Notes: generated from the letters alone by a model not told the origin. 64,000 bases of DNA from Streptomyces sp. NBC_00258 (GCF_036182465.1 NZ_CP108081.1:7998001-8062000), one strand, 5' to 3'. Numbered from the stretch's first letter, positions 38,884 to 47,302 are shown. Made by a program: numbers and translations.

Positions 38884-39339
38884 ATGACGGATGCCCCCAC
38901 CCGTGCGCAGCGGTTCGCCGCAGTAGTCGCGCCCGCAGCGCAACGTGCCGGCTATACCGGCCACGGATCCCAGGCGCGCCTTGCGCGCGACACCGGCATG
39001 TCCGAGAGCAGCGTCTCCCGCATGCTCAAGGGGAAAGCCGTTCCTGACCTGGAGTTCATCGAGCCGCTCGCGCAAGCGATCGAAATGGATCTGCTCGAAC
39101 TGCTGACCAGAACTGGGATCTTTTCCCCCGAGTCCCTTCCGTCACTGTCCGAATCAGATCGGTCACAGGTAGGCTCGCGTTCCATCATCACTCCGGAAGA
39201 AGCTGCCGACGGACTCGGCATCAAGGACGAGGTGGGGCGCCAGATGCTCGCCGCAACCATCGAGCGACTGAGGCGTCTAGAAGACGACGGTGCTACCGAT
39301 CACGGCGACGACGCCGGAGGCTCGGCAGCACACATGTAG
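38884..39339 (+). CDS. XRE-type repressor candidate (immunity repressor)
   Basis: 151 residues from the ATG at 38,884. A TTG six bases earlier has better spacing from GGGAG and may be the true start. The HTH is residues ~25-75: GSQARLARDTGMSESSVSRMLKGKAVPDLEFIEPLAQAIEMDLLELL. The C-terminal half includes a helical segment (ITPEEAADGLGIKDEVGRQMLAATIERLRRL) that could dimerise. It diverges from the small HTH gene and its start overlaps the second operator. It is the best candidate for the lysogeny repressor. The next gene (39,353) lies 13 bases on. Confidence 0.8.
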   Translation: MTDAPTRAQRFAAVVAPAAQRAGYTGHGSQARLARDTGMSESSVSRMLKGKAVPDLEFIEPLAQAIEMDLLELLTRTGIFSPESLPSLSESDRSQVGSRSIITPEEAADGLGIKDEVGRQMLAATIERLRRLEDDGATDHGDDAGGSAAHM

Positions 39340-39352
39340 CTCGGGGGTGCCA

Positions 39353-39895
39353 ATGGATCTCACGGCCGGTGCACGAACGACCGCCGTAGCCGCAGCAACC
39401 GTGCTGGCCGCAGGGATCACAGTGATCCTCTACGGCATAGCAAGAAACGATTTGGCGCGATCCCTCGGCGGGGCCTGCCTGAGCATCACAGCCCTCACGC
39501 TCATAGCCCTCGTCGCCATCAGACGATGGGTCACCGACACCGAAGCAGAACGGGCCCGCCTCGCCGAGGCCTCCCGAGAAGCACAGGACGAGAAGACCCG
39601 GGCCATCGCAGCCCAAGCCGCACTGGAGATGGAACGACAGCGCTTCGCCCGCGACGCTGCGGCAGAGCGGGCCCGCCTTGCTGCCACCCTCCGCGCAGAA
39701 CGAGAAGCCATGCGCGACCAGTTCGAGGAACAGCGCGCCAAGCTTGCGTCCGACGCCTTCGCAACCGGTGTCCGGATGGAACGCAGCGGCGCCCTCGAAC
39801 CGGAATCAGAACACGACCGCGCTCAGGTCATCGGCCTGTTCCCCCAGCAGGAGAGGGAGAGGGCCCGGGACGCCGGCGCGAGGACCCGACCCTGA
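39353..39895 (+). CDS. Membrane-anchored coiled-coil protein between repressor and integrase
   Basis: 180 residues. Two membrane helices (~6-27 and ~37-57) are followed by a long coiled coil (~62-140, rich in ERARLAEASREAQDEKTRAI). The end is charged (ESEHDRAQVIGLFPQQERERARDAG). It is in the same direction as the repressor and probably on its transcript, so it is a lysogen-expressed gene. Its 3' end overlaps the integrase 3' end by 68 bp, tail to tail. Membrane position plus lysogenic expression fit an exclusion protein, but that is inference. Confidence 0.72.
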   Translation: MDLTAGARTTAVAAATVLAAGITVILYGIARNDLARSLGGACLSITALTLIALVAIRRWVTDTEAERARLAEASREAQDEKTRAIAAQAALEMERQRFARDAAAERARLAATLRAEREAMRDQFEEQRAKLASDAFATGVRMERSGALEPESEHDRAQVIGLFPQQERERARDAGARTRP

Positions 39896-41372
39896 CGAAC
39901 CCCTCCTCGCCAACGAACGTGAACTCGATGCGGCCGGGCTCGATCGTTCGAACCCCCCGCGCACGGGCCTTGTTCAGGCGGATGTTCACCACCGACCGCA
40001 GCACGGCCCGCCGCTGCTCGATCGTCATCTCGTTGTTCCAGCGCCGGTCCACGTCATCGCTGCCGATCAGGCTCCGGACGATCGGCGGCGCGTGCATCTC
40101 CTCCGCTTCGTCCTTCGCTGCCTGAATCTGCGGCTCCAACCGGTCCTCCAGTTCAGCAAGCGACGCGATCGACAACCGCGGAGTGCCGTCCGGCCGGAAC
40201 GTCGACGCCCGCTCCCGTGCCTCCTCCAGCTGCTTCTCCAGCGCCTGCTGCCGGTTACGCGCCAGCTCGGCCCGCTTCTCCTGGTCGGTCGACTGGAACG
40301 CAGCGACCGCGGCCCGCGAACTCAACCACTTGATGACCGCCTCCTCGACATAGGCATCGAGCTTGGTCTCTGCCATCTGCGTATCGAACTTGGCCGAGCA
40401 GCCGTACGTCAGGTAGCCGCGGGCCTTGCCCACACGCAGGTGCGGATGATCCGGGCAGTTGCCGCAGCGCGCGATCCCCGACAGCAGGTGCTTGACCGAG
40501 TAGTCCCGGGTGGTGCTGCGGTCCTCATTCGCGAGGATGCGCTGCACTGCGTCGAAGAGGTCCGGCGGGACGATACCGTCCCAGACCGCGTCGCCGAAGT
40601 CCTCGCCCTGGAAGACACGGCGGCCCTTGTAGCCGATGTTCCGGAGCATCGTCGGCAGGTGGTAGTAGTCCCACTTGACGCCGGGCAGCCGCTCGCCCTG
40701 GGACTGCAAATCCTTCATGATCGTGTACTCGGTCTCGCCCGCCGCAACCCGCTGGAAGATGTCCAGGACAACCGGCGCGCGCTCCGGGTGCGGGAGCTGC
40801 TCGATCAGTTCGCCCGTCTCCGGGTCGTACCGGCGGGCGTACCCCCACAGGATGCGGCCGTGCGGCATTCCCTTCTTCGCCTGCGATCGGGTGGTGCGGA
40901 GCACGCGGTCGCGGATGCCCTCGGCCTCATCCTCGGCCGCGATGGCATCCTGCGCCGTGGCCTTCCGGTCCTCGCGCTTGGACAGGTCATAGACCTGGCC
41001 GTTGTAGCAGAGCAGGACGGCGTTCTCCATGCACGCGTTGCGCAGGCGGATGTACGCCTCGATGTCGCGGTAGTAGCGGGACGCTTCCCACGCGACGACG
41101 ATGCGGCCCTTGCCTGCCTCGATGGCGGCGAGGAGAGCCTCGAAGTCCTTGCGCTTCTTTCGGGCATGGCGGGATGCCGACTGACCAACGTCCTGGTCGA
41201 AGACCTCGGCGATTGGCCAGCTGTGCGCTTCGCATAGATCGCGGCCGGAGCCGATCTGATCGGCGACCGAACGGCCCTTCTTCTTCGGGTCGCGGGAGTT
41301 GCGTCCGTACAGAAGGGCGTGGAACACCGTGTCGGGATAGACCATGTGCAGGTATTCGGGCGCGATCGGCAT
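39828..41372 (-). CDS. int: Large serine integrase
   Basis: 514 residues. The resolvase-type catalytic domain has YGRNSRD, with nucleophile S26, and the R-motif VAWEASRYYRDIEAYIRLRN. The recombinase domain includes RKEARILWGYARRY-like 'KKGMPHGRILWGYARR' and 'TEYTIMKDLQSQGERLPG'. A zinc ribbon follows (RCGNCPDHPHL...GCSAKF), then a coiled coil (RNRQQALEKQLEEARERAS) needed for directionality. It would recombine attP with the attB site in comEC. The gene starts ~25-35 bp from the junction. A recombination directionality factor was not recognised among the small genes. Confidence 0.93.
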   Translation of the reverse strand: MPIAPEYLHMVYPDTVFHALLYGRNSRDPKKKGRSVADQIGSGRDLCEAHSWPIAEVFDQDVGQSASRHARKKRKDFEALLAAIEAGKGRIVVAWEASRYYRDIEAYIRLRNACMENAVLLCYNGQVYDLSKREDRKATAQDAIAAEDEAEGIRDRVLRTTRSQAKKGMPHGRILWGYARRYDPETGELIEQLPHPERAPVVLDIFQRVAAGETEYTIMKDLQSQGERLPGVKWDYYHLPTMLRNIGYKGRRVFQGEDFGDAVWDGIVPPDLFDAVQRILANEDRSTTRDYSVKHLLSGIARCGNCPDHPHLRVGKARGYLTYGCSAKFDTQMAETKLDAYVEEAVIKWLSSRAAVAAFQSTDQEKRAELARNRQQALEKQLEEARERASTFRPDGTPRLSIASLAELEDRLEPQIQAAKDEAEEMHAPPIVRSLIGSDDVDRRWNNEMTIEQRRAVLRSVVNIRLNKARARGVRTIEPGRIEFTFVGEEGFVRVGSSRRRPGPSPSPAGGTGR

Positions 41373-41430
41373 GCTTCGAGGCTATCGAATAACCCCTCTG
41401 GTCGATATTGTCAGGCGCCAACTTCACGAT
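41373..41430. other. attR: phage-comEC junction
   Basis: Between the integrase start and the comEC coding sequence the frame changes from phage DNA to comEC. The bases TTGTCAGGCGCCAACTTC at 41,408 encode LSGANF, part of the conserved ComEC HLxAVSGANFT motif. In intact comEC a GTG (Val) codon is expected before TCAGGC, so the shared core is within about TTGTCA or near it. The exact crossover dinucleotide cannot be set without attL. Confidence 0.75.
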
Positions 41431-43027
41431 CCTGCTCGCCCTGCTCATCGGGCCACCCGGTCGCGCCCAGCAGGCGGAGCGCCGAGGGCTGGCACCGCGA
41501 CTCGGCATCCCGCTGCGGGCGACCGCCCTGGCCGGTGGGGCGCTCACGCTCGGGTTCGTCATCGTGTGCCGACCGGACCCGAGCGTGCTGCGAGCCGCGG
41601 CCTGCGGATCGATCGCGCTGCTGGCGATCGCGACCGGTCGCCGCCGATCACTGATCCCGGCGCTGGCCACGGCGGTTCTGGTGCTCGTGCTGTACGACCC
41701 CTGGCTCGCCCGGAGTTATGGGTTCCTGCTCTCCGTGCTCGCCACCGGCGCCCTGCTCACGCTGGCCCCGCGGTGGAGTTCCGCGCTGCGGAGGCGTGGG
41801 GTGCCACCGCGGTTGGCCGAGGCGTTGGCGGCCGCGGGGGCCGCGCAGGCGGTGTGTGCGCCGGTGGTCGCCGTTCTCTCGGCTCGGGTGAGCCTGGTGG
41901 CGGTGCCGTGCAATCTGCTGGTGGAGTTCGCGGTCGCGCCGGCCACGGTGCTGGGCTTCGGGACCCTGGCCATGGCTCCGTGGGCGATGCCGGTCGCCAA
42001 GGCGCTGGCGTGGTGCGCGAGTTGGCCCGCCGGATGGATCGCGGACATCGCCCGGGCGGGGGCCGCGCTGCCCGGCGGAGGAGTGGACTGGCCGGGCAGC
42101 TGGACGGGCGCGCTGCTGCTCGCTCTGGTGATCGCCGTGGTGGTGCTGGTCGGCCGCAGGCTCCTGCGGCACCCCTGGCTCAGCGCTGCCTGCGGAGTGC
42201 TGCTTCTGCTCGTGATGGTGCAGCCGCCTCCTCTCACCCGAGTGATCACGGGGTGGCCGCCGCCCGGCTGGCGGTTCGCGATGTGTGACGTGGGACAGGG
42301 CGACGCGACGGTGCTCGCGGCGGGCGACGGCACCGGTGTCGTGGTCGACGCGGGACCGGACCCGACATTGGTCGACCGATGCCTGCGCGCGCTCGGCATC
42401 ACACGGATCCCGCTCGTCGTACTGACCCACTTCCACGCGGACCACGTAGCCGGGTTGCCTGGCGTACTGCGCGGGAGATCGGTGGGCGCGATCGAGACGA
42501 CGGGCTTCGAAGAGCCACTGGAGCAGGCGGAGTCCGTCCACCGGCAGGCGGCGGCCCGGCGGATCCCGGTGACGCGGGCGGTGGCGGGGGAGCGGCGTCG
42601 CACGGGCGCGCTCGACTGGCAGGTCCTGTGGCCGCCGCCGGAGCGGGCCCCGGGACCGGAGGGCCCGAACGACGCGAGCGTCACCCTGCTCGTACGGTCG
42701 GCGGGCCTGACGCTGCTGATGCTCGGCGACCTCGAACCACCGGCACAACAGGCACTGCTGAGATCACCTGCCGGCGCCGGCCTGGGGAGCGTGGACGTGC
42801 TCAAGGTCGCCCACCACGGGTCGGCCTATCAGGATCCGGACCTCATACGCCGGGTGTCGCCGCGCCTCGCCCTGATCTCCTGCGGCGCCGACAACCCGTA
42901 CGGACACCCTGCGCCGAGCACGGTGGCGGCGTTGCGGGGCGGGGGTGCGGAGGTGCTGCGTACGGACGAGGACGGGGCGGTCGCTGTGGCAGGCGGCGGT
43001 GAGCGCCTGCTGGTGGCGAGAGACTGA
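41408..43027 (+). CDS. comEC: ComEC, 5'-truncated by prophage insertion
   Basis: 539 residues remain. The N-terminal cap and first part of the competence domain are missing. The rest of the channel domain is seen as six or more membrane helices (for example ANFTILLALLIG, TALAGGALTLGFVIV, LLALVIAVVVLVGRRLL). A C-terminal metallo-beta-lactamase domain has MCDVGQGDATVLA, the metal motif HFHADHVAGL and VDVLKVAHHGS. ComEC takes up single-stranded DNA across the membrane. A TTG at 41,408 is the only start near the junction, and an in-frame stop (TAA at 41,390-41,392) precedes it, so a functional protein is unlikely. Excision would restore the gene. Confidence 0.9.
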   Translation: MSGANFTILLALLIGPPGRAQQAERRGLAPRLGIPLRATALAGGALTLGFVIVCRPDPSVLRAAACGSIALLAIATGRRRSLIPALATAVLVLVLYDPWLARSYGFLLSVLATGALLTLAPRWSSALRRRGVPPRLAEALAAAGAAQAVCAPVVAVLSARVSLVAVPCNLLVEFAVAPATVLGFGTLAMAPWAMPVAKALAWCASWPAGWIADIARAGAALPGGGVDWPGSWTGALLLALVIAVVVLVGRRLLRHPWLSAACGVLLLLVMVQPPPLTRVITGWPPPGWRFAMCDVGQGDATVLAAGDGTGVVVDAGPDPTLVDRCLRALGITRIPLVVLTHFHADHVAGLPGVLRGRSVGAIETTGFEEPLEQAESVHRQAAARRIPVTRAVAGERRRTGALDWQVLWPPPERAPGPEGPNDASVTLLVRSAGLTLLMLGDLEPPAQQALLRSPAGAGLGSVDVLKVAHHGSAYQDPDLIRRVSPRLALISCGADNPYGHPAPSTVAALRGGGAEVLRTDEDGAVAVAGGGERLLVARD

Positions 43028-43031
43028 GGAC

Positions 43032-43853
43032 ATGAAACCCGCACAGGCTGATGCCTACCTCCGCCGTATCGGCGCCGCACACCCCGCCTGGCCCACCGCC
43101 GACGTACTGCGTGAGCTCCAGTTGCGGCACCTGCTGACCGTGCCGTTCGAGAACCTGTCGATCCATCTCGGCGAGGAGATCGTGCTGGAGGAGGAGCGGC
43201 TGCTGGACAAGTTGGTGGGCTCTCGGAGGGGCGGTTTCTGTTACGAACTGAACGGCGCGTTCGGGATGTTGCTCGGGGCACTGGGCTTCGATGTGACATT
43301 GCTCGCGGCGCGTGTGTACGGGGAGGAGGGGCGACTGGGGGTTCCGTTCGACCATCTCGCGCTGCGGGTGCGGACGGTGGACGGGGGTGACTGGCTCGTG
43401 GACGTCGGCTTCGGGGCGAACAGCCACTATCCGCTGGCTTTCAGGGAGCGGGGAGAGCAGGCGGATCCGGGTGGCACGTTCAGGGTGATCGTGGCCGGGG
43501 CGGATCCGGCGGGGGTGCGAGGGAACGACAGGCGGTTCGGGGACCTGGACGTCGTGCGGGACGGCACGTCGCAGTACCGGCTGGAGACCCGGCCGCGGGT
43601 GCTCGGGGACTGCGTGGCCGGAGCCTGGTGGCACAGCACCTCGCCGGCCTCGCACTTCACTCAGTCGCTTGTCTGCTCGCGGCTCACCGAGGACGGCGGG
43701 CGCATCACGCTCAGCGGACGCACGCTCACGATCACGAACCCCGACGGCGGGAAGGAGGGGTCGGATCTGGCCACGGACGAGGAGGTGTTGGAGGCGTATC
43801 GGGAGCGGTTCGGGATCGAGCTGGAGCGCGTTCCGATTGTCAGGAAAGGCTAA
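43032..43853 (+). CDS. nat: Arylamine N-acetyltransferase
   Basis: 273 residues. The catalytic triad is Cys70 (RRGGFCYELNG), His108 (PFDHLALRV) and Asp124 (LVDVGFGAN), at normal family spacing. It transfers acetyl from acetyl-CoA to arylamines or related substrates. The ATG is four bases after the comEC stop, so the two were probably one operon. The insertion in comEC may cut this gene off from its normal promoter unless a promoter exists within the comEC remnant. Confidence 0.93.
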   Translation: MKPAQADAYLRRIGAAHPAWPTADVLRELQLRHLLTVPFENLSIHLGEEIVLEEERLLDKLVGSRRGGFCYELNGAFGMLLGALGFDVTLLAARVYGEEGRLGVPFDHLALRVRTVDGGDWLVDVGFGANSHYPLAFRERGEQADPGGTFRVIVAGADPAGVRGNDRRFGDLDVVRDGTSQYRLETRPRVLGDCVAGAWWHSTSPASHFTQSLVCSRLTEDGGRITLSGRTLTITNPDGGKEGSDLATDEEVLEAYRERFGIELERVPIVRKG

Positions 43854-43907
43854 TCCTGAGGGAAAAACACTAACGGAGCTGCCAATTCGGGCTACTCGTG
43901 CGTAGTC

Positions 43908-43923
43908 CCAGCACATGTGCTGG
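43908..43923. promoter_or_regulatory. 16-bp perfect palindrome upstream of YceI gene
   Basis: CCAGCACATGTGCTGG is a perfect palindrome in the ~180-bp gap between nat and the YceI gene, about 110-125 bp before the preferred start. It could be an operator for a dimeric regulator. The binding protein is unknown. Confidence 0.5.
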
Positions 43924-44031
43924 ATTCCTGCGATGTAGTCGTCTGTTGCCTCGAAAGTCGCATCAGTGGTCGAATACCTCCTCGGCAACGGTGATTTCAC
44001 AACGTTCGTGTCGCGCGAGGGTGGGTCGCAG

Positions 44032-44913
44032 ATGGTCGGCAGCTGGCTGGGGAACCGTACGAACCGAGCGCAACGGGCGGATCGTGTCGCCGCGGTGCCG
44101 ATGCCGGCCGGGGCCGGAGTGCTCACCTGCCGGGTACTGGATCCGGTCAACCAGCCGGTGCCGCATGCCGAGTTCGTGGTCACGGACACGGCGGGGCGAA
44201 AAGTGGTCGGCGGGGGGCTGGACCCGTTCGGGTCGTTCACGGTGACGGTGCCGGCGGGCGAGTACCGGCTCGCGGTGTCGGCCGAGGGATACGCCCCGTT
44301 CCGGGCGAACGCCAGTGTGGACGAGAACGCGCTGGCCTCGCTCGGCGAAGTGACGCTGCACGTCGCCCGGCCGCCCGCGCTGCCGCGGCCGGGGGACTGG
44401 GAGATCGAGCCGACGCACTCCACGATCGGGTTCACCGCCCGGCACATCGGACTGGCCAAGGTGCGAGGCAGGTTCAACACGTTCGCGGGGGTGATACGGC
44501 TGGCCGAGCGTGCCGAGCAGTCGGCCATGCATGTGGTGATCGACGCGTCGTCCATCGACACGAACGTGAAGATGCGGGACGACCATCTGCGGTCCGCGGA
44601 CTTCCTGGACGTCGACCGGTTTCCGACGCTGGAGTTCTACAGCGACCGGTTCGCGCACCGGGGCGGCAACCGGTGGGCGGTCACCGGGGCGCTGTCGCTG
44701 CACGGGGTGACGCGGACGGTCACTCTCGACACGGAGTATCTCGGCGTCGGCAACGGCATGGAGGGCGAGGTGCGGGCGGCCTGCCGGGCTACTACCGAGC
44801 TGCGCCGAGACGACTTCACGGTGAGCTGGCAGACGATGCTCGCCAGGGGGATCGCCGTGGTCGGCCCGAGCATCAGGATCGACCTGGACGTACAGATCGT
44901 GCCCAAGGTCTGA
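44032..44913 (+). CDS. YceI-family protein with N-terminal regulatory-like domain
   Basis: 293 residues from an ATG at 44,032 with AGGGTGGG upstream; a GTG at 43,966 would add 22 residues. The N-terminal ~100 residues are a carboxypeptidase-regulatory-like beta sandwich (LTCRVLDPVNQPVPHAEFVVTDTAGR ... FTVTVPAGEYRLAVSAEGYAPF). The C-terminal ~170 are a YceI lipocalin-like barrel (WEIEPTHSTIGFTARHIGLAKVRGRF, DHLRSADFLDVDRFPTLEF, LSLHGVTRTVTL). YceI proteins bind isoprenoid-like lipids, but the ligand here is unknown. No signal peptide, unlike E. coli YceI, so it acts in the cytoplasm. Confidence 0.9.
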   Translation: MVGSWLGNRTNRAQRADRVAAVPMPAGAGVLTCRVLDPVNQPVPHAEFVVTDTAGRKVVGGGLDPFGSFTVTVPAGEYRLAVSAEGYAPFRANASVDENALASLGEVTLHVARPPALPRPGDWEIEPTHSTIGFTARHIGLAKVRGRFNTFAGVIRLAERAEQSAMHVVIDASSIDTNVKMRDDHLRSADFLDVDRFPTLEFYSDRFAHRGGNRWAVTGALSLHGVTRTVTLDTEYLGVGNGMEGEVRAACRATTELRRDDFTVSWQTMLARGIAVVGPSIRIDLDVQIVPKV

Positions 44914-45058
44914 CGGACTGCCTCGTCCGACGAGTCTGACGGCTCCGACGGCTTCGACAGCTCCGATGGGTCTGGCAGGGCTGGCAGGTCTGACCTGGTG
45001 TTTTGGTGACCGCCCGCCCTCGGCGCGGAGTCTCGTCCGTGTATCGGAAAATAGTCGG

Positions 45059-45304
45059 GTGAGCGATGTGAGACATGTACTGGTCCTGCCCGACCGCGAT
45101 GCCGCGCACGAGGCGGCGGAGGCGCTCGGGGAGCGGTTCGCACTCGACGAGGAGCCGCAGCTCGTAAGGGACGCCCTGGCCGGCGAGGACGACGCCGAGG
45201 ACGCGCAGTGGCTGCTGGTCCTGCGGGACTCGGACGGGCGGCTCGATGCGGGGGAGCTGGACGAGTTCGCGGGGGAGTGGGACGGGTGGCGCGAGGAGCC
45301 GTAG
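45059..45304 (+). CDS. Small conserved actinobacterial protein
   Basis: 81 residues from a GTG (VSDVRHVLVLPDRDAAHEAA). An acidic, compact alpha/beta protein with DRDAAHEAAEALGERF and a C-terminal Asp/Glu/Trp-rich end (DEFAGEWDGWREEP). No clear ribosome site before the GTG; ATG or GTG codons further upstream would add about 30 residues of poor-looking sequence. Function unknown. Confidence 0.7.
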   Translation: MSDVRHVLVLPDRDAAHEAAEALGERFALDEEPQLVRDALAGEDDAEDAQWLLVLRDSDGRLDAGELDEFAGEWDGWREEP

Positions 45305-45432
45305 GCCGCCGTCAGGGCTGAAGGCCACCTGAGTGTCGTGGGTCCACCGCATAGCTGCCGGTCCGCCCCATGGCGGGCGATCCCGCTCGCGGGCGGAGTC
45401 CGTTGTCGGTGGTGCGTGGGATGCTTGGCGCG

Positions 45433-46419
45433 ATGGCCAGGAACTCTGCACAGGACAACCCGCTCGCCCCCGTCACGATCGCCGTCGGCCAGGAGGACCT
45501 CCTGCTCGACCGCGCCGTGCGGGAGGTGGTGGTCGCCGCGCGGGCCGCCGACGCGGACACGGATGTACGGGACCTCACGTCGGACCAGTTGCAGCCGGGC
45601 ACGCTCGCCGAGCTGACCAGTCCGTCGCTCTTCGCGGAGCGGAAGGTCGTCGTGGTGCGCAACGCCCAGGATCTGTCGGCCGACACGATCAAGGATGTGA
45701 AGGCGTATCTGGGCGCCCCCGCCGAGGAGATCACGCTCGTGCTGTTGCACGCGGGGGCGGCCAAGGGCAAGGGGCTGCTCGATGCCGCGCGCAAGGCGGG
45801 TGCGCGGGAGGTCGCCTGCCCCAAGATGACGAAGCCCGCGGATCGGCTGGCCTTCGTGCGGAGCGAGTTCCGCGCGCTGGGGCGGTCCGCCACGCCTGAG
45901 GCCTGCCAGGCCCTTGTCGACTCCATCGGGAGCGATCTTCGGGAGCTGGCGTCCGCCGTGACGCAGCTCGTCTCGGACATCGAGGGGACGATCGACGAGG
46001 CCGTTGTGGGCCGGTACTACACGGGCCGGGCCGAGGCCTCCAGCTTCACGGTGGCCGACCGGGCGGTCGAGGGGCGGGCGGCGGAGGCGTTGGAGGCTCT
46101 GCGCTGGTCTCTGTCGACCGGGGTCGCGCCTGTGATGATCACGAGTGCGTTGGCGCAGGGGGTGCGGGCCATCGGGAAGCTGTCGTCGGCTCGTGGGGGG
46201 CGGCCTGCCGATCTTGCCCGGGAGCTGGGGATGCCGCCCTGGAAGATCGATCGGGTGCGGCAGCAGATGCGGGGGTGGACTCCGGACGGGGTTTCGGTCG
46301 CGCTTCGGGCGGTCGCGGAGGCCGATGCCGGGGTCAAGGGTGGCGGTGACGATCCCGAGTACGCCCTCGAGAAGGCCGTCGTCGCCATTGCCCGGGCGGC
46401 TCGGGCGCGCCGCGGCTAG
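45433..46419 (+). CDS. holA: DNA polymerase III delta subunit
   Basis: 328 residues from ATG (an ATG four codons earlier is possible). Delta opens the beta clamp during loading. Family signals: VTIAVGQEDLLLDRAVREVV at the N-terminus, LFAERKVVVVRNAQDL, FVRSEFRALG, DLRELASAVTQLVSDIEG, and the C-terminal helical domain with PWKIDRVRQQMRGW. Typical length and the usual Streptomyces position near rpsT, divergent or convergent. High confidence. Confidence 0.92.
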   Translation: MARNSAQDNPLAPVTIAVGQEDLLLDRAVREVVVAARAADADTDVRDLTSDQLQPGTLAELTSPSLFAERKVVVVRNAQDLSADTIKDVKAYLGAPAEEITLVLLHAGAAKGKGLLDAARKAGAREVACPKMTKPADRLAFVRSEFRALGRSATPEACQALVDSIGSDLRELASAVTQLVSDIEGTIDEAVVGRYYTGRAEASSFTVADRAVEGRAAEALEALRWSLSTGVAPVMITSALAQGVRAIGKLSSARGGRPADLARELGMPPWKIDRVRQQMRGWTPDGVSVALRAVAEADAGVKGGGDDPEYALEKAVVAIARAARARRG

Positions 46420-46799
46420 CTGCCGCCAGGCGTTTCTCGCCCCCGCCGCCCCTAGCCATTCCCGTCCCTTCTGGGGGCTGCGCCCCCAGGCCCCCGCATC
46501 GCGCTGAACGCGCTCGTCCTCAAACGCCGGACGGGCTGGGTGGTGCGGGCCGGCGGGGTGGGTGGGAGATCGGCCTGGACGGCCTCGTCCTCAAACGCCG
46601 GACGGCTGAAGACGTCGACCCCACGCACGCCAAAGACCCCGACACTCCCCCTGGGGAAGGGAAAGCGGCCGGGGCCTCGGATTGTGCGGGGGACTCGTAC
46701 CCGCGTGGCGAACGCAGATCGCGTACGAGTCGGGGTGCCGGTCGGGAGCGGATGAGAGAGGGCCCGCTCAGGTCCTTCCGGCGGTCAAATCAAGTGAGT
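46420..46799. repeat. 380-bp gap with Streptomyces-type interspersed repeats
   Basis: No credible gene. It holds a 36-bp element at 46,433-46,468 beginning TTTCTCGCCCCCGCCGCCCC, also found near 59,651 and, inverted, at 59,832. A hairpin CTGGGGGC-tgc-GCCCCCAG follows, then two copies of CTCGTCCTCAAACGCCGGAC plus GG at 46,513-46,534 and 46,584-46,605. These are common intergenic repeats of Streptomyces and lie between the convergent holA and rpsT genes. Confidence 0.8.
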
Positions 46800-47066
46800 T
46801 CAGCCCTTGAGGGAAGAGACCTTGGAAGCAAGCGCCGACTTCTTGTTGGCGGCCTGGTTCTTGTGGATGACGCCCTTCGAGACAGCCTTGTCCAGCTTGC
46901 GCGAAGCCTCGCGCGCGGCCTCCGTGGCCTTCTCGACGTCACCCGCGGCAGCAGCCTCACGGGCCTTGCGGATCGCGGTCTTCAGCGAAGACTTGACGGC
47001 CTTGTTGCGCAGCCGAGCCTTCTCGTTGGTCTTGATCCGCTTGATCTGGGACTTGATGTTCGCCAC
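46800..47066 (-). CDS. rpsT: 30S ribosomal protein S20
   Basis: 88 residues: MANIKSQIKRIKTNEKARLR start and a helical basic body ending KNQAANKKSALASKVSSLKG. This is canonical S20, which binds 16S rRNA early in 30S assembly. Transcribed opposite to lepA, as in other Streptomyces. A GAAGGCTC-type site precedes the ATG. Confidence 0.97.
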   Translation of the reverse strand: MANIKSQIKRIKTNEKARLRNKAVKSSLKTAIRKAREAAAAGDVEKATEAAREASRKLDKAVSKGVIHKNQAANKKSALASKVSSLKG

Positions 47067-47302
47067 GAATGAGCCTTCTCAGGTTCTGGCACGCGAGAAA
47101 CGAGAAATGAAAACACGCCTCACGCACCGTTTGGTTTCTTGAGGATGTGCCTCCTGCAGAGAGGGCATGAGACACAGCTGTTCAGGCTACCAGTCACCGC
47201 ACGAGTGGCCCAAACCGGTCGCACGCCCCCGCCCGTGGGACCATGGAGACTACGTATCGATCCGACCCGAGGCGACAGGCGCCTCAAGAGACAGGACCCT
47301 GC

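Larger units (their letters stand above)
1..41410. mobile_element. Serine-integrase prophage inserted in comEC (left end outside window)
   Basis: A complete siphovirus gene set is arranged on the minus strand in the usual order when read right to left: integrase, regulators, recombination/replication, terminase, head, tail, lysis. The right boundary is seen directly, because the integrase start (41,372) is followed within 40 bp by comEC sequence lacking its 5' end. The left boundary (attL plus the comEC 5' part) is not in the window. The three plus-strand genes before 1,620 could be prophage accessory genes or something else. Capsid, terminase and early-gene makeup resemble R4-like Streptomyces phages, but that is an impression and not a comparison. 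No structural gene is visibly broken, so the element may be inducible. Confidence 0.93.

Noticed and set aside
1..41400. Interpretation as a conjugative element because of DUF2637 and octamer repeats
   Set aside because: A full set of terminase, portal, capsid, tail and lysis genes is present and no TraB-type translocase or relaxase is seen.
41373..41430. tRNA gene as the attachment site
   Set aside because: No tRNA-like cloverleaf is found at the junction; the flanking sequence is comEC coding DNA, and serine integrases commonly use coding targets.
41344..42288. Alternative plus-strand frame across the comEC junction
   Set aside because: It reads a shifted frame of comEC with Arg/Gly-rich nonsense; the true comEC frame has membrane helices and metal motifs.
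46606..46799. Possible tRNA or small RNA between holA and rpsT
   Set aside because: No cloverleaf, conserved TTCGA-type loop or clear promoter could be identified.
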